Below, piece after piece: positions 39,988 to 53,573 of a DNA stretch of 64,000 bases. Each line of letters starts with the position of its first letter. Within the stretch, counting starts at the first letter, position 1. The DNA is from Seriola aureovittata. Lineage: Eukaryota; Chordata; Actinopteri; Carangiformes; Carangidae. The stretch spans positions 11,757,640-11,821,639 of the forward strand of contig NC_079384.1 in NCBI RefSeq assembly GCF_021018895.1, written 5' to 3'. The position numbers and the translations under genes were made by a program. The notes beneath the pieces are model-generated. The model worked only from the letters and a program-made list of their open reading frames with translations, had not been told where the DNA came from and made no database searches.

Positions 39988-40059
39988 AGTTCTGATGTAA
40001 CTGATACTGTAGCATCATCTACGCTAACCTCTTTAGGAACCACCATTGTTGTTAATGAA
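39988..40059. repeat. Short duplicated segment X, copy 2
   Basis: GTTCTGATGTAACTGATACT ... ACGCTAACCTCTTTAGGAAC ... TTGTTGTTAATGAA matches 38118-38187. It follows copy A directly, which suggests a tandem X-A-X arrangement before the second copy. Confidence 0.8.
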
Positions 40060-40234
40060 CAGCTGCTTCTCGCTGTCACCACACCTAAGACACACCCGTA
40101 GCTGCCAGTAGTTCCTCCCTAATAGGACACTAATTGGTCTGAACCACTGTGTCTGGGCCACAAGTGAAAAGCTTGGAGCCTGGAAAGATGGATTCTCACT
40201 TGCGAGAAATCCAGCTGCCTCGCAAGGTTAGTAT

Positions 40235-40620
40235 GAGGTGAGAAAAAGGTCCTTAAGTCTGTCAGAGCCAGTCTCAAATCGTTTGTGACAAGTCAAAGTC
40301 AATTGTCAAGTCCGTCGGGGTAAGTCTTAAGTCAAGTCATTTGAGACACATCCAAGTGAAGTCTCAAGTTATTTGAAATGAGTCGGAGCCAAGTGTCAAG
40401 TCTTTGAGGGAAAGTCCAAGCTATGAAAGAAGTGTCTGTCTTTTTTAGGTTTAAAATTGAGGCTGAATTGAGCATTGAAGGATAGATGTGTCATACATAG
40501 TACATATTTTCTTGAAATAAGTCTTTAAGGAGTCAAGTAACTCATATTTGATAGCGATCAAATTCAAGTCAAGTCTCAAGTCCTCATTTTTTTGACAAAG
40601 TCTGACTGACGTCTCGAGTA
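40235..40620. repeat. Degenerate CAAGTC-type short repeats
   Basis: Many imperfect copies of phrases such as AGTCAAGTCATTTGAGAC, AAGTCTCAAGTTATTTGA and CAAGTCAAGTCTCAAGTCCT. This is a diverged short tandem repeat of a type common in fish introns. Confidence 0.65.
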
Positions 40621-41075
40621 CACAACAAGAGTAAGAAACTAAATCTGAAACGTCATTTTCACAATCACAAAAAAGAAAAAAAAACCTCGTCTCAGAAATC
40701 TCCATCTGATTCACATGTATATTAAAAAAAGAACAATTAGACTTTTTCTAGGTCCACTTTCACAAGCGATCATAATCATCACCAATGGTCCTGTCCATGA
40801 TGTACAGTATATGACTGCCCGGCAGAGTGCACTAGCAGATCTCAGGCATTGAGAAGTCAACCTGCAAACATCAGAGAACCCACTCATGCTCCTCCACTCT
40901 TCCTAGAGTGTGACTCACCATCAACCAGTATGAATAACCTGCCAAAGACACAGGAACTTTACCTGGGCAAGAAAAACACTTCTACTGTCAGGAGCAAGTC
41001 CACTCTAACTTTTGGAGATAGGGAAAGAGACACAGGTTCACATACAGGCATTTATTTTTGTCAAAATAATACATC

Positions 41076-42904
41076 GGGGACCAAGGAGGCTTTTAATGTA
41101 ATATTGGTAAAAGAAAGAAACAATAGTAGAATTTTAGCTCAGCGAGAAAACAGTAAACATCACCATTAAGTTAATGTTACAGTACTGCAGTGGTTCAGTT
41201 AAAAGAATCAGGGCTCATTGAAATTCAGTTAAGGTAGAAACATGTTTTACAAATTCTGCAGTGGGAGGTTGTGTTGCTCTGTGAGCTGCTACGGTGTCTA
41301 TAAACAGGATTCACCAGAACCAGGGGTCACTTTGTTCCATAGTTCCTTAAAGCCTGTGGTCACTGTGGGATCAAAGCTCTCATTGGTGGGATGCCAGAGA
41401 TTTGTATGTGCAGTCATGTGACCGTCCTTGTTTAGGTAAACGTGTGCAGTCCGAGCTCCATTTTCTCATGTGTCACATCCGGTTCATGCATCTCTTACTT
41501 TAACTCTGTGCAACTTAAATGTTCCCTGACACAGTGGTCCTTGAGGGTGACTCACTGACCCTCAGCAGATTCCCCAAAAACACAGTGCTGTATTCCAAAA
41601 TAAAATGACCTATGGATGTTGGTGAATTCCAGCCAGGCCATCTGTCTGTCCTCAAATATCTCATTGATTAATAAGGTTATTGTGCACATAATGACTCTCA
41701 CAAAATACAGAGCTGCACAGAGAAATAGTGCCATTATAGACTGTGATATGAATTGCAGCATAAGTGAATATCCATTTCTCCTCTTCAGATTTCTTTCTTC
41801 AGAATTTGAAAACATCTTCTTAAAAAAGATGAGTGGAAGAGTGACACTCAGCCTACAAGTTTGAATCAGTGGAAATAATGATCTGAAAATCTGATTTATT
41901 CAGATCATGAATCCTCTGCAGCAAATGCTTAAGTCAGGAAGCATATTTCCCTCCATGAAAAAAAACAGTGCAGCCTTGTAAATTTTATAAATCACAAGAC
42001 TGAATCATTAATTTTTTGTTGTTGGTTTTTATTTACCATATAGATTACTTTACCACAAAATAACTGAATCACTTGTATTTTGATTTGATGTTTGTGCACC
42101 TCTATTAGATTTAGAGCAGCTGTAAATGTTTGTGTAATGGACCTTGAATTGTAGGAGACACCTTGGTCATCATCGCTGTCCTCACTAACTAGACTTTTGT
42201 TTACAGGGCTCTTGCACAGTTTATCCTTCGCCCGGGGTGTTAACAGTAAATTAGCATGTTTACAACAACAGCCATAAACGTGATGGACTGCAGCCCTGAC
42301 AAACACATGGACACTGAATTAACATTTGAGAAATTTACAGTGTCATTACTATTGAAGTGCAGGTCGTTTACAGCTGACAGGACATCTGTGACATGTGATT
42401 CAACTTCAGCGCTACAATCTCAAGCTATTGTTGTTATTGGTTGACAGTTTAGTATAGGAGTATTGGCTGCCAAAGCAACATGATGACACCCACTGACCTC
42501 ATTATGACCTTTTGATGGCTCTCAACTCTATTTGGAGCATTTAGAGTACACACAGAGTGTTTAGCCGGCCCAACAAAGGGCTACACAATTTTGGCTCAAA
42601 CAATAATCCTGATTATGCTGCTCAATTATTGTCAATCAGAATTACTAGTCTTCGCTGATGAGTGTAAACAATTATTTAATGGCGTTTTGTGTGTCAACCT
42701 TGTGGCTAATTTGATCTAAGGCAGCACATTCTTGACACGCCACTAATCAATATTTGTATTTTAACAATGGATCAAATTATTTGGTATAATAATAATGCAG
42801 CTCCCCTGAGTTCTATGAAGCGCTTTAATGTTTTCCACCTCATCGTTTTGGTTCTAGTTTTGGTTTTTACGACCCACAAGTTTTAAACCAAATATATGCT
42901 GAAT
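41076..42904. repeat. Segmental duplication, copy B
   Basis: Nearly identical to 38200-39974 in the same orientation. It carries about 100 bp (about 41878-41979) absent from copy A and lacks copy A's TTTG-rich stretch. Substitutions between copies are few, so the duplication is young. Confidence 0.9.
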
Positions 42905-43052
42905 ATATGAACATAGCTCAGTATTTAGGTAAAGGGACAGATATTTGCCTCAGAAGATGGTAGTTGGCAAAAAGAAGTAAAATAAAGTAGGAAGTAAGGA
43001 CGTGGATAAGGAAGGAAGTAAAAAAAGGAAGAAAAGAGGAAAGTAAAAAAGG

Positions 43053-43055
<3 letters not shown>

Positions 43056-43086
<31 letters not shown>
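43056..43086. repeat. (AT)n microsatellite
   Basis: About 15 uninterrupted AT units between purine-rich sequence and TTAGAGACTTG. Confidence 0.95.
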
Positions 43087-43090
<4 letters not shown>

Positions 43091-44342
43091 GACTTGTTAT
43101 GACTCACAAACTGATTGACAAGTCTTTTATGATACCATGATGAGACAACAACTAAATGCAAGTTATAAATGATTTCTGATGCTGTTAGTCAAAGTCAAAG
43201 TCAAACTCAGTTTGTAAACACAGTATCAAAATCAGATGACACATAATTACAACCTACCAACAAAAAAACAAAATGCTTTTTCATCAGTAAGTTAAATTGT
43301 TCAAGTATATGTGCAAATATAGGCTATACCTGTAAATTACCTGATTAAAAATGACAGATAGGGCTTTTAAGAAACAGCTGTGTCCCTGTTCAGCTCAGAT
43401 CTGGACACAATGGCTGTGTCTGCATGTGCTCCATGCTAGTGGCGACAGTCAAAAACACAACATGCATACTAATGGGATATTGGATGGTGCTCCTGAAGCC
43501 TGGCACCATCCTCAAGCATGATCTTAATATAACCTTCCCAGCATGTGTTTCATAAACAGTCCACAGCCTCATCTGCCTGAACGAGACATCATGATTAAAT
43601 AGTCCAAATCACAGCATCAGTGAAAAGGTGCTTTTTTGTGTATCTGACAAGGTCACAGGAAGGAAAGACAAACAGACATTTACAGTTTAAATGTCAAAAC
43701 CAGACCTGCTCACAAACAGCATCAATAGTTAACCAAAAACAGCACTATTTTCCACTATTTTCACTGTGTTATTCACTTATATATATTGCTCATTGATTTA
43801 TGTTTTCCGCTGACTGTGACATATATTATTTTTTTTGACATTTTTATGCCTTACTATACTATGACGTTTTTGATATTTTTATGTCATACTATACTATGAT
43901 GTTTTTTGACATTTTCATGTCTTATATACAATGATGGTTTTTTTTTAATTGTCATGCCATACTACACTATGACATTTTAGGACTTTTTTGACATTTCTAT
44001 GCCATACTATAATATGACAGGTTTTTTTTTTACATTTTCATGCTTTATTATACTATGAAGTTTGATCACCTTTTCATGCCATACTATACTGTGAGGTTTT
44101 GTACATTTTTATGACTTATTATACTATGACGTTGTTGACATTTTTATGCCTTACTATACTATGACGTTGTTGACATTTTTATGCCTTATTATACTTTGAC
44201 ATTTTTTGACATTTTTAGGCCGTAATATACTATGACGTTTTTGACATTATTATGCCATACCATACTATGATGTTTTTTGACATTTTCATGCCATACTATA
44301 CTATGAATTTTTTGACATTTTTATGCCATACCATACTATCGA

Positions 44343-44582
44343 CACCCTCTTAAAATAATGGCCTAAGTCATTTTTTCAGGTTTTTCAGGAAACACAAAAA
44401 ACTCAACAAAAGAGTCACACTTTTGACATAGGCCATTATACAACCGGGGGTAGAATTGCATGTTCCCCTCAACTGAGGATTCAGGCGATTTTACCAGAGG
44501 TGGCCAGCATCATGAGGGGGTGATTTAGGCAAAAAAAACATTTTTGTCAAAACATGACTTAGGCCATTATTTTAGGAAGGTG
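44343..44582. mobile_element. MITE inserted in the left edge of the array
   Basis: A 240-bp non-satellite block with inverted ends: CACCCTCTTAAAATAATGGC CTAAGTCA on the left, and the complement of CACCTTCCTAAAATAATGGC CTAAGTCA on the right. No coding capacity and no clear target duplication. It is present once only. Confidence 0.85.
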
Positions 44583-44810
44583 ACGCTATGATGTTTTTGA
44601 CATTTTTATGCCACACTATACTATGATGTTTTTTGACATTTTCATGCCATACTATACTATGACAATTTTTGACATTTTTATGCCATACTATACTATGATG
44701 TTTTTGATATTTTCATGTCTTATATACAATGATGTTTTTTTTTTAATTGTCATGCCATACTATACTATGACATTTTAAGACTAACCTTACTATGTTTAAG
44801 ACAATTTTAT

Positions 44811-45000
44811 GCCCCGCACACCTATGGGGGTTGGTTTATCCGGTGGTACAGTGGTTAGAACTGTTGCTTTAGACTGAGATGACTGTGGGTTCAAATCCCA
44901 ATCGTAGCACATTCCTTTGTGGTTTGCATGATCTCCCTATGCTTGGGTTTTGTCTGGCTACCTCCTGCAATCCAAGGATGTCCACCTTAGGTTAATTTAC
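44811..45000 (+). repeat. SINE-like block 1
   Basis: The tRNA-like head has an A box (TGGTACAGTGGT, 44844-44855) and a B box (GGTTCAAATCC, 44888-44898) 44 bp apart. The body (GGTTTGCATGATCTCCCTAT ... CCTCCTGCAATCCAAGGATG) resembles DANA/mermaid-type teleost SINEs. Subfamily with TTGGTTTATCC and GATGTCCACC. Confidence 0.85.
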
Positions 45001-45602
45001 ATTTTAACTATAGTATGATGTTTTTTGACATTTTTATGCCATAAAATAGTATGACATTTTTGACATTTTTATGCCATACTATACTATGATGTTTTTTGAC
45101 ATTTTTATGCCATACTATACTATGATGTTTTTTGATATTTTTATGCCATACTATATATGATGTTTTTTTTTTACATTTTTATGCCATACTATACTACGAT
45201 GTTTTTTGACATTTTCATGCCATACTATACTGTGACGTTTTGTTTTTACATTTTTATGCCATACTATACTATGATGTTTTTTGACATTTTCATGCCATAC
45301 TATACTGTGACGTTTTGTTTTTTGATATTTTCATGCCATACTATACTATGACGTTTTTGACATTTTGATGCCATACTATAATATAATGTTTTTTACATTT
45401 TTATGCCATACCATACTATGATGTTTTTTGACATTTTCATGCCATACTATACTATGAATTTTTTGACATTTTTGTGCCATACTATACTATGATGTTTTTG
45501 ATATTTTCATGTCTTATATATAATGATGTTTTTTATTTAATTGTCACCTTACTATACTATGACATTTTAAGACTAACCTTACTATGTTTAAGACAATTTT
45601 AT

Positions 45603-45792
45603 GCCCCGCACACCTATGGGGGTTGGTTTATCCGGTGGTACAGTGGTTAGAACTGTTGCTTTAGACTGAGATGACTGTGGGTTCAAATCCCAATCGTAGC
45701 ACATTCCTTTGTGGTTTGCATGATCTCCCTATGCTTGGGTTTTGTCTGGCTACCTCCTGCAATCCAAGGATGTCCACCTTAGGTTAATTTAC
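45603..45792 (+). repeat. SINE-like block 2
   Basis: Nearly identical to block 1, including the TATGTTTAAGACAATTTTAT lead-in and GATGTCCACC. A and B boxes intact. 792 bp from block 1. Confidence 0.85.
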
Positions 45793-46815
45793 ATTTTAAC
45801 TATAGTATGATGTTTTTTGACATTTTTATGCCATACTATACTATGATGTTTTTTGACATTTTTATGCCATACTATACTATGATGTTTTTTGACATTTTCA
45901 TGCCATACTATACTATGATGTTTTTTGACATTTTCATGCCATACTATACCATGATTTTTTACATTTTTATGCTATACTATACGATGACGTTTTTTACATT
46001 TTTATGCCATACTATACTGTGAAGTTTTGTTTTTTGATATTTTCATGCCATACCATACTATGACATTTTTGACATTTTTATGCCATACTATACTATGATG
46101 TTTTTTGACATTTTTATGCCATACTATACTATGATGTTTTTTGATATTTTCATGCCATACTATACTGTGACGTTTTGTTTTTTGATATTTTCATGCCATA
46201 CTATACTATGACGTTTTTGACATTTTGATGCCATACTATACTATAATGTTTTTTACATTTTTATGCCATACTATACTATGATGTTTTTTGACATTTTCAT
46301 GCCATACTCTACTATGGTGTTTTTGACATTTTCATGCCATACTATACTATGACGTTTATGACATTTTTATGCCATACTATACTATGATGTTTTTTGACAT
46401 TTTCATGCCATACTATACTATGATGTTTTTTGACACTTTATGCCATACTATACTATGATGTTTTTGACATTTTCATGCCATACTATACTATGATGTTTTT
46501 TGACATTTTCATGCCATACTATACTATGATGTTTTTTGACACTTTATGCCATACTATACTATGATGTTTTTGACATTTTCATGCCATACTATACTATGAT
46601 GTTTTTTGACATTTTTATACCACACTATACTATGATGTTTTTTGACATTTTCATGCCATAGTATACTATGATGTTTTTTTTTTAATTTTTATGCCATACT
46701 ATACTATGATGTTTTTGATATTTTCATGTCTTATATACAATGATGTTTTTTTTTTAATTGTCATGCCATACTATACTATGACATTTTAAGACTAACCTTA
46801 CTATTACAATATTAT

Positions 46816-47004
46816 GCCCCGCACACGTAGGGGGGTTACCTTATCCGGTGGTACAGTGGTTAAAACTGTTGATTTAGACTGCGTTGACTGTGGGTTCAAA
46901 TCCCAACCGTAGCACCTTTCTGTGTGGTTTGCATGATCTCCCTGTGCTTGGGTTTTGTCTGGCTACCTCCTGCAATCCAAGGATGTACACCTTAGGTTAA
47001 TTTA
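46816..47004 (+). repeat. SINE-like block 3
   Basis: Second subfamily: lead-in CTATTACAATATTAT, body GATGTACACC. Head has AGACTGCGTTGACTG. B box intact. Confidence 0.85.
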
Positions 47005-48358
47005 CATTTTAACTATAGTATGATGTTTTTTGACATTTTAATGCCATAAAATACTATGATGATTTTTTACATTTTTATGCCATACTATACTATGATGTTT
47101 TTTGACATTTTCAGGCCATACTATACTATGATGTTTTTTGATATTTTTATGCCATACTATATATGATGTTTTTTTTTTACATTTTTATGCCATACTATAC
47201 TATGATGTTTTTTGACATTTTCATGCCATACTATACTGTGACGTTTTGTTTTTTGATATTTTCATGCCATACTATACTATGACGTTTTTGACATTTTGAT
47301 GCCATACTATACTGTAATGTTTTTTACATTTTTATGCCATACTATACTATGATGTTTTTGACATTTTTATGCCATACTATACTATGATGTTCTTTGATAT
47401 TTTTATGCCATACTATATATGTTTTTTTTTTTACATTTTTATGCCATACTATACTATGATGTTTTTTGACATTTTCATGCCATACTATACTGTGACGTTT
47501 TGTTTTTTGATATTTTCATGCCATACTATACTATGACGTTTTTGACATTTTGATGCCATACTATACTATAATGTTTTTTACATTTTTATGCCACACTATA
47601 CTATGATGTTTTTTGACATTTTCATGCCATACTATACTGTGACGTTTTGTTTTTTGATATTTTCATGCCATACTATACTATAATGTTTTTTACATTTTTA
47701 TGCCATACTATACTATGATGTTTTTTAACATTTTCATGCCATACTCTACTATGATGTTTTTGACATTTTCATGCCATACTATACTATGACGTTTATGACA
47801 TTTTTATGCCATACTATACTATGATGTTTTTTGACATTTTCACCATACTATACCATGATGATTTTTTACATTTTTATGCTATACTATACGATGACGTTTA
47901 TGACATTTTTATGCCATACTATACTATGATGTTTTTTGACATTTTCATGCCATACTCTACTATGATGTTTTTTGACATTTTTATGCCATACTATACTATG
48001 ACGTTTTTTGACATTTTTATGCCATAGTATACTATGACGTTTTTTGACATTTTTATGCCATACTATACTATGACGTTTTTTGACACTTTATGCCATACTA
48101 TACTATGATGTTTTTTGACATTTTCATGCCATACTATACTATGATATTTTTTGACATTTTTATGCCACACTATACTATGATGTTTTTTTACATTTTCATG
48201 CCATAGTATACTATGATGTTTTTTTAAATTTTTATGCCATACTATACTATGATGTTTTTGATATTTTCATGTCTTATATACAATGATGTTTTTTTTTTAA
48301 TTGTCATGCCATACTATACTATGACATTTTAAGACTAACCTTACTATTACAATATTAT

Positions 48359-48546
48359 GCCCCGCACACCTATGGGGGTTACTTTATCCGGTGGTACAGT
48401 GGTTAGAACTGTTGCTTCAGACCCGATGACTGTGGGTCCAAATCCCAACTGTAGCAATTTTCTGTGTGGTTTGCATGATCTCCCTATGCTTGGGTTTTGT
48501 CTGGCTACCTCCTGCAATCCAAGGATGTACACCTTAGGTTAATTTA
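48359..48546 (+). repeat. SINE-like block 4
   Basis: Carries CAGACCCGATGACTG and a B-box change (GGTCCAAATCC). Shared only with block 5, showing that the two arose by one duplication. Confidence 0.85.
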
Positions 48547-50496
48547 CATTTTAACTATAGTATGATGTTTTTTGACATTTTAATGCCATAAAATAGTATG
48601 ATGTTTTTGGACATTTTTATGCCATACTATACTATGACGTTTTTGACATTTTTATGCCATACTATACTATGATGATTTTTTACATTTTTATGCCATACTA
48701 TACTATGATGTTTTTTGACATTTTCATGCCATACCATACTATGACGTTTTTGACATTTTTATGCCATACTATACTATGATGATTTTTTACATTTTTATGC
48801 CATACTATACTATGATGTTTTTTTTTACAGTTTTATGCCATACTATACTATGACGTTTTTGACATTTTTATGCCATACTATACAATGATGTTTTTTGACA
48901 TTTTTATGCAATACTATACTATGATGTTTTTTTTTTACAGTTTTATGCCATACTATACTATGACGTTTTTGACATTTTTATGCCATACTATACTATGATG
49001 TTTTTTTATATTTTTATGCCATTACTGTATTTGATGGGTTTTTTTTACATTTTTATGCCATACTATACTATGGTGTTTTTTGACATTTTCATGCCATACT
49101 ATCCTATGACGTTTTTGATATTTTTATGCCATACCATACTATGATGTTTTTTGACATTTTTATGCCATACTATACTATGATGATTTTTTCATTTTTATGC
49201 TGTACTATACTATGATATTTTTTGACACTTTATGCCATACTATACTATGACGTTTTTTTTATTTTTATGTCAAACTGTACTATGATGTTTTTTGACATTT
49301 TTATCCCATACTATACTATGATATTTTTGACATTTTCATGCCATACTATACTATGACGTTTTTTTACATTTTTATGCCTTACTATACTATGATGTTTTTT
49401 GACATTTTCAGGCCATACTATACTATGAAGTTTTTGACATTTTTATGCCATACTATACTATGATGTTTTTTGACATTTTCAGGCCATACTATACTATGAC
49501 GTTTTTCAAATTTTTATGCCATACTATACTATGATGTTCTTTTACATTTTTATGCCATACTATACTATGATGATTTTTTACATTTTTATGCCGTACTATA
49601 CTATGATGTTTTTTGACATTTTTATACCATACTATACTATGATGTTTTTGACATTTTTATGCCATACTATACTATGATGATTTTGACATTTTCATGCCAT
49701 ACTATACTATGACGTTTATGACATTTTTATGCCATACTATACTATGATGTTTTTTGACATTTTCATGCCATACTATACTGTGACGTTTTGTTTTTTGATA
49801 TTTTCATGCCATACTATACTATAATGTTTTTTACATTTTTATGCCATACTATACTATGATGTTTTTTAACATTTTCATGCCATACTCTACTATGATGTTT
49901 TTGACATTTTCATGCCATACTATACTATGACGTTTATGACATTTTTATGCCATACTATACTATGATGTTTTTTGACATTTTCACCATACTATACCATGAT
50001 GATTTTTTACATTTTTATGCTATACTATACGATGACGTTTATGACAGTTTTATGCCATACTATACTATGATGTTTTTTGACATTTTCATGCCATACTCTA
50101 CTATGATGTTTTTGACATTTTCATGCCATACTATACTATGACGTTTATGACATTTTTATGCCATACTATACTATGATGTTTTTTGACATTTTCATGCCAT
50201 ACTATACTATGATGTTTTTTGACACTTTATGCCATACTATACTATGATGTTTTTGACATTTTCATGCCATACTATACTATGATATTTTTTGACATTTTTA
50301 TGCCACACTATACTATGATGTTTTTTTACATTTTCATGCCATAGTATACTATGATGTTTTTTTAAATTTTTATGCCATACTATACTATGATGTTTTTGAT
50401 ATTTTCATGTCTTATATACAATGATGTTTTTTTTTTAATTGTCATGCCATACTATACTATGACATTTTAAGACTAACCTTACTATTACAATATTAT

Positions 50497-50684
50497 GCCC
50501 CGCACACCTATGGGGGTTACTTTATCCGGTGGTACAGTGGTTAGAACTGTTGCTTCAGACCCGATGACTGTGGGTCCAAATCCCAACTGTAGCAATTTTC
50601 TGTGTGGTTTGCATGATCTCCCTATGCTTGGGTTTTGTCTGGCTACCTCCTGCAATCCAAGGATGTACACCTTAGGTTAATTTA
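50497..50684 (+). repeat. SINE-like block 5
   Basis: Same diagnostic changes as block 4 (GGTCCAAATCC). Lies 2138 bp downstream of it, in a nearly identical flanking array. Confidence 0.85.
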
Positions 50685-52035
50685 CATTTTAACTATAGTA
50701 TGATGTTTTTTGACATTTTAATGCCATAAAATAGTATGATGTTTTTGGACATTTTTATGCCATACTATACTATACTATGACGTTTTTGACATTTTTATGC
50801 CATACTATACTATGATGATTTTTTACATTTTTATGCCATACTATACTATGATGTTTTTTGACATTTTCATGCCATACCATACTATGACGTTTTTGACATT
50901 TTTATGCCATACTATACTATGATGATTTTTTACATTTTTATGCCATACTATACTATGATGTTTTTTTTTACAGTTTTATGCCATACTATACTATGACGTT
51001 TTTGACATTTTTATGCCATACTATACAATGATGTTTTTTGACATTTTTATGCAATACTATACTATGATGTTTTTTTTTTACAGTTTTATGCCATACTATA
51101 CTATGACGTTTTTGACATTTTTATGCCATACTATACTATGATGTTTTTTTATATTTTTATGCCATTACTGTATTTGATGGGTTTTTTTTACATTTTTATG
51201 CCATACTATACTATGGTGTTTTTTGACATTTTCATGCCATACTATCCTATGACGTTTTTGATATTTTTATGCCATACCATACTATGATGTTTTTTGACAT
51301 TTTTATGCCATACTATACTATGATGATTTTTTCATTTTTATGCTGTACTATACTATGATATTTTTTGACACTTTATGCCATACTATACTATGACGTTTTT
51401 TTTATTTTTATGTCAAACTGTACTATGATGTTTTTTGACATTTTTATCCCATACTATACTATGATGTTTTTGACATTTTCATGCCATACTATACTATGAC
51501 GTTTTTTTACATTTTTATGCCTTACTATACTATGATGTTTTTTGACATTTTCAGGCCATACTATACTATGAAGTTTTTGACATTTTTATGCCATACTATA
51601 CTATGATGTTTTTTGACATTTTCAGGCCATACTATACTATGACGTTTTTCAAATTTTTATGCCATACTATACTATGATGTTCTTTTACATTTTTATGCCA
51701 TACTATACTATGATGATTTTTTACATTTTTATGCCGTACTATACTATGATGTTTTTTGACATTTTTATACCATACTATACTATGATGTTTTTGACATTTT
51801 TATGCCATACTATACTATGATGATTTTGACATTTTCATGCCATACTATACTATGACGTTTATGACATTTTTATGCCATACTATACTATGATGTTTTTTGA
51901 AATTTATATGCCATACTATACTATGATGTTTTAGATATTTTCATGTCTTATATACAATGATGTTTTTCTTTTTTTAATTGTCATGCCATACTATACTATG
52001 ACGTTTTAGGACTAACCTTACTATTACAATATTTT

Positions 52036-52224
52036 CCCCCGCACACCTATAGGGGTTACTTTATCCGGTGGTACAGTGGTTAGTACTGTTGCTTTAGACT
52101 GCGATAACCGTGGGTTCAAATCCCAGCCGTAGCATCTTTCTGTGTGGTTTGCATGATCTCCCTATGCTTGGGTTTTGTCTGGCTACCTCCTGCAATCCAA
52201 GGATGTACACCTTAGGTTAATTTA
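52036..52224 (+). repeat. SINE-like block 6
   Basis: Carries AGTACTGTTGCTTTAGACTG and CGATAACCGTGGG. Lead-in ATTTTCCCCCGCACACC replaces ATTATGCCCC. Confidence 0.85.
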
Positions 52225-53573
52225 CATTTTAACTATAGTATGATGTTTTTTGACATTTTAATGCCATAAAATGGTATGATGTTTTTGGACATTTTTATGC
52301 CATACTATACTATGACGTTTTTGACATTTTTATGCCATACTATACTATGATGATTTTTTACATTTTTATGCCATACTATGATGTTTTTTGACATTTTCAT
52401 GCCATACCATACTATGACGTTTTTGACATTTTTATGCCATACTATACTATGATGATTTTTTACAGTTTTATGCCATACTATACTATGACGTTTTTGACAT
52501 TTTTATGCCATACTATACAATGATGTTTTTTGACATTTTTATGCAATACTATACTATGATGTTTTTTTTTTTTACAGTTTTATGCCATACTATACTATGA
52601 CGTTTTTGACATTTTTATGCCATACTATACTATGATGTTTTTTTATATTTTTATGCCATTACTGTATTTGATGTTTTTTTTTTACATTTTTATGCCATAC
52701 TATACTATGATGTTTTTTGACATTTTCATGCCATACTATACTATGATGATTTTTTCATTTTTATGCTGTACTATACTATGATATTTTTTGACACTTTATG
52801 CCATACTATACTATGACGTTTTTGATATTTTTATGCCATACCATACTATGATGTTTTTTGACATTTTTATGCCATACTATACTATGATGATTTTTTCATT
52901 TTTATGCTGTACTATACTATGATATTTTTTGACACTTTATGCCATACTATACTATGACGTTTTTTTTATTTTTATGCCATACTATACTATGATGTTTTTG
53001 ACATTTTCATGCCATACTATACTATGACGTTTTTTTACATTTTTATGCCTTACTATACTATGATGTTTTTTGACATTTTCAGGCCATACTATACTATGAA
53101 GTTTTTGACATTTTTATGCCATACTATACTATGATGTTTTTTGACATTTTCAGGCCATACTATACTATGACGTTTTTCAAATTTTTATGCCATACTATAC
53201 TATGATGTTCTTTTACATTTTTATGCCATACTATACTATGATGATTTTTTACATTTTTATGCCGTACTATACTATGATGTTTTTTGACATTTTTATACCA
53301 TACTATACTATGATGTTTTTGACATTTTTATGCCATACTATACTATGATGATTTTGACATTTTCATGCCATACTATACTATGACGTTTATGACATTTTTA
53401 TGCCATACTATACTATGATGTTTTTTGAAATTTATATGCCATACTATACTATGATGTTTTAGATATTTTCATGTCTTATATACAATGATGTTTTTCTTTT
53501 TTTAATTGTCATGCCATACTATACTATGACGTTTTAGGACTAACCTTACTATTACAATATTTTCCCCCGCACA

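Larger units (their letters stand above)
35490..43820. other. kcnma1 intron 1, non-array part
   Basis: Intronic sequence upstream of exon 2. It holds a G-rich tract (37471-37510), a run of about 21 T (37963-37983), a 1.8-kb duplicated segment, a 'CAAGTC'-rich repeat (40235-40620) and an AT dinucleotide run. No exon is seen, so the first coding exon lies beyond the right edge. Confidence 0.65.

Noticed and set aside
38676..42444. Matching open frames in the two 1.8-kb duplicates
   Set aside because: Near-identical DNA explains the conservation. Frames occur on both strands and none resembles a known protein.
48347..50680. Conserved 61-residue frames on both strands around SINE blocks 4 and 5
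   Set aside because: They are identical because the 2.14-kb unit was duplicated recently, not because of coding constraint.
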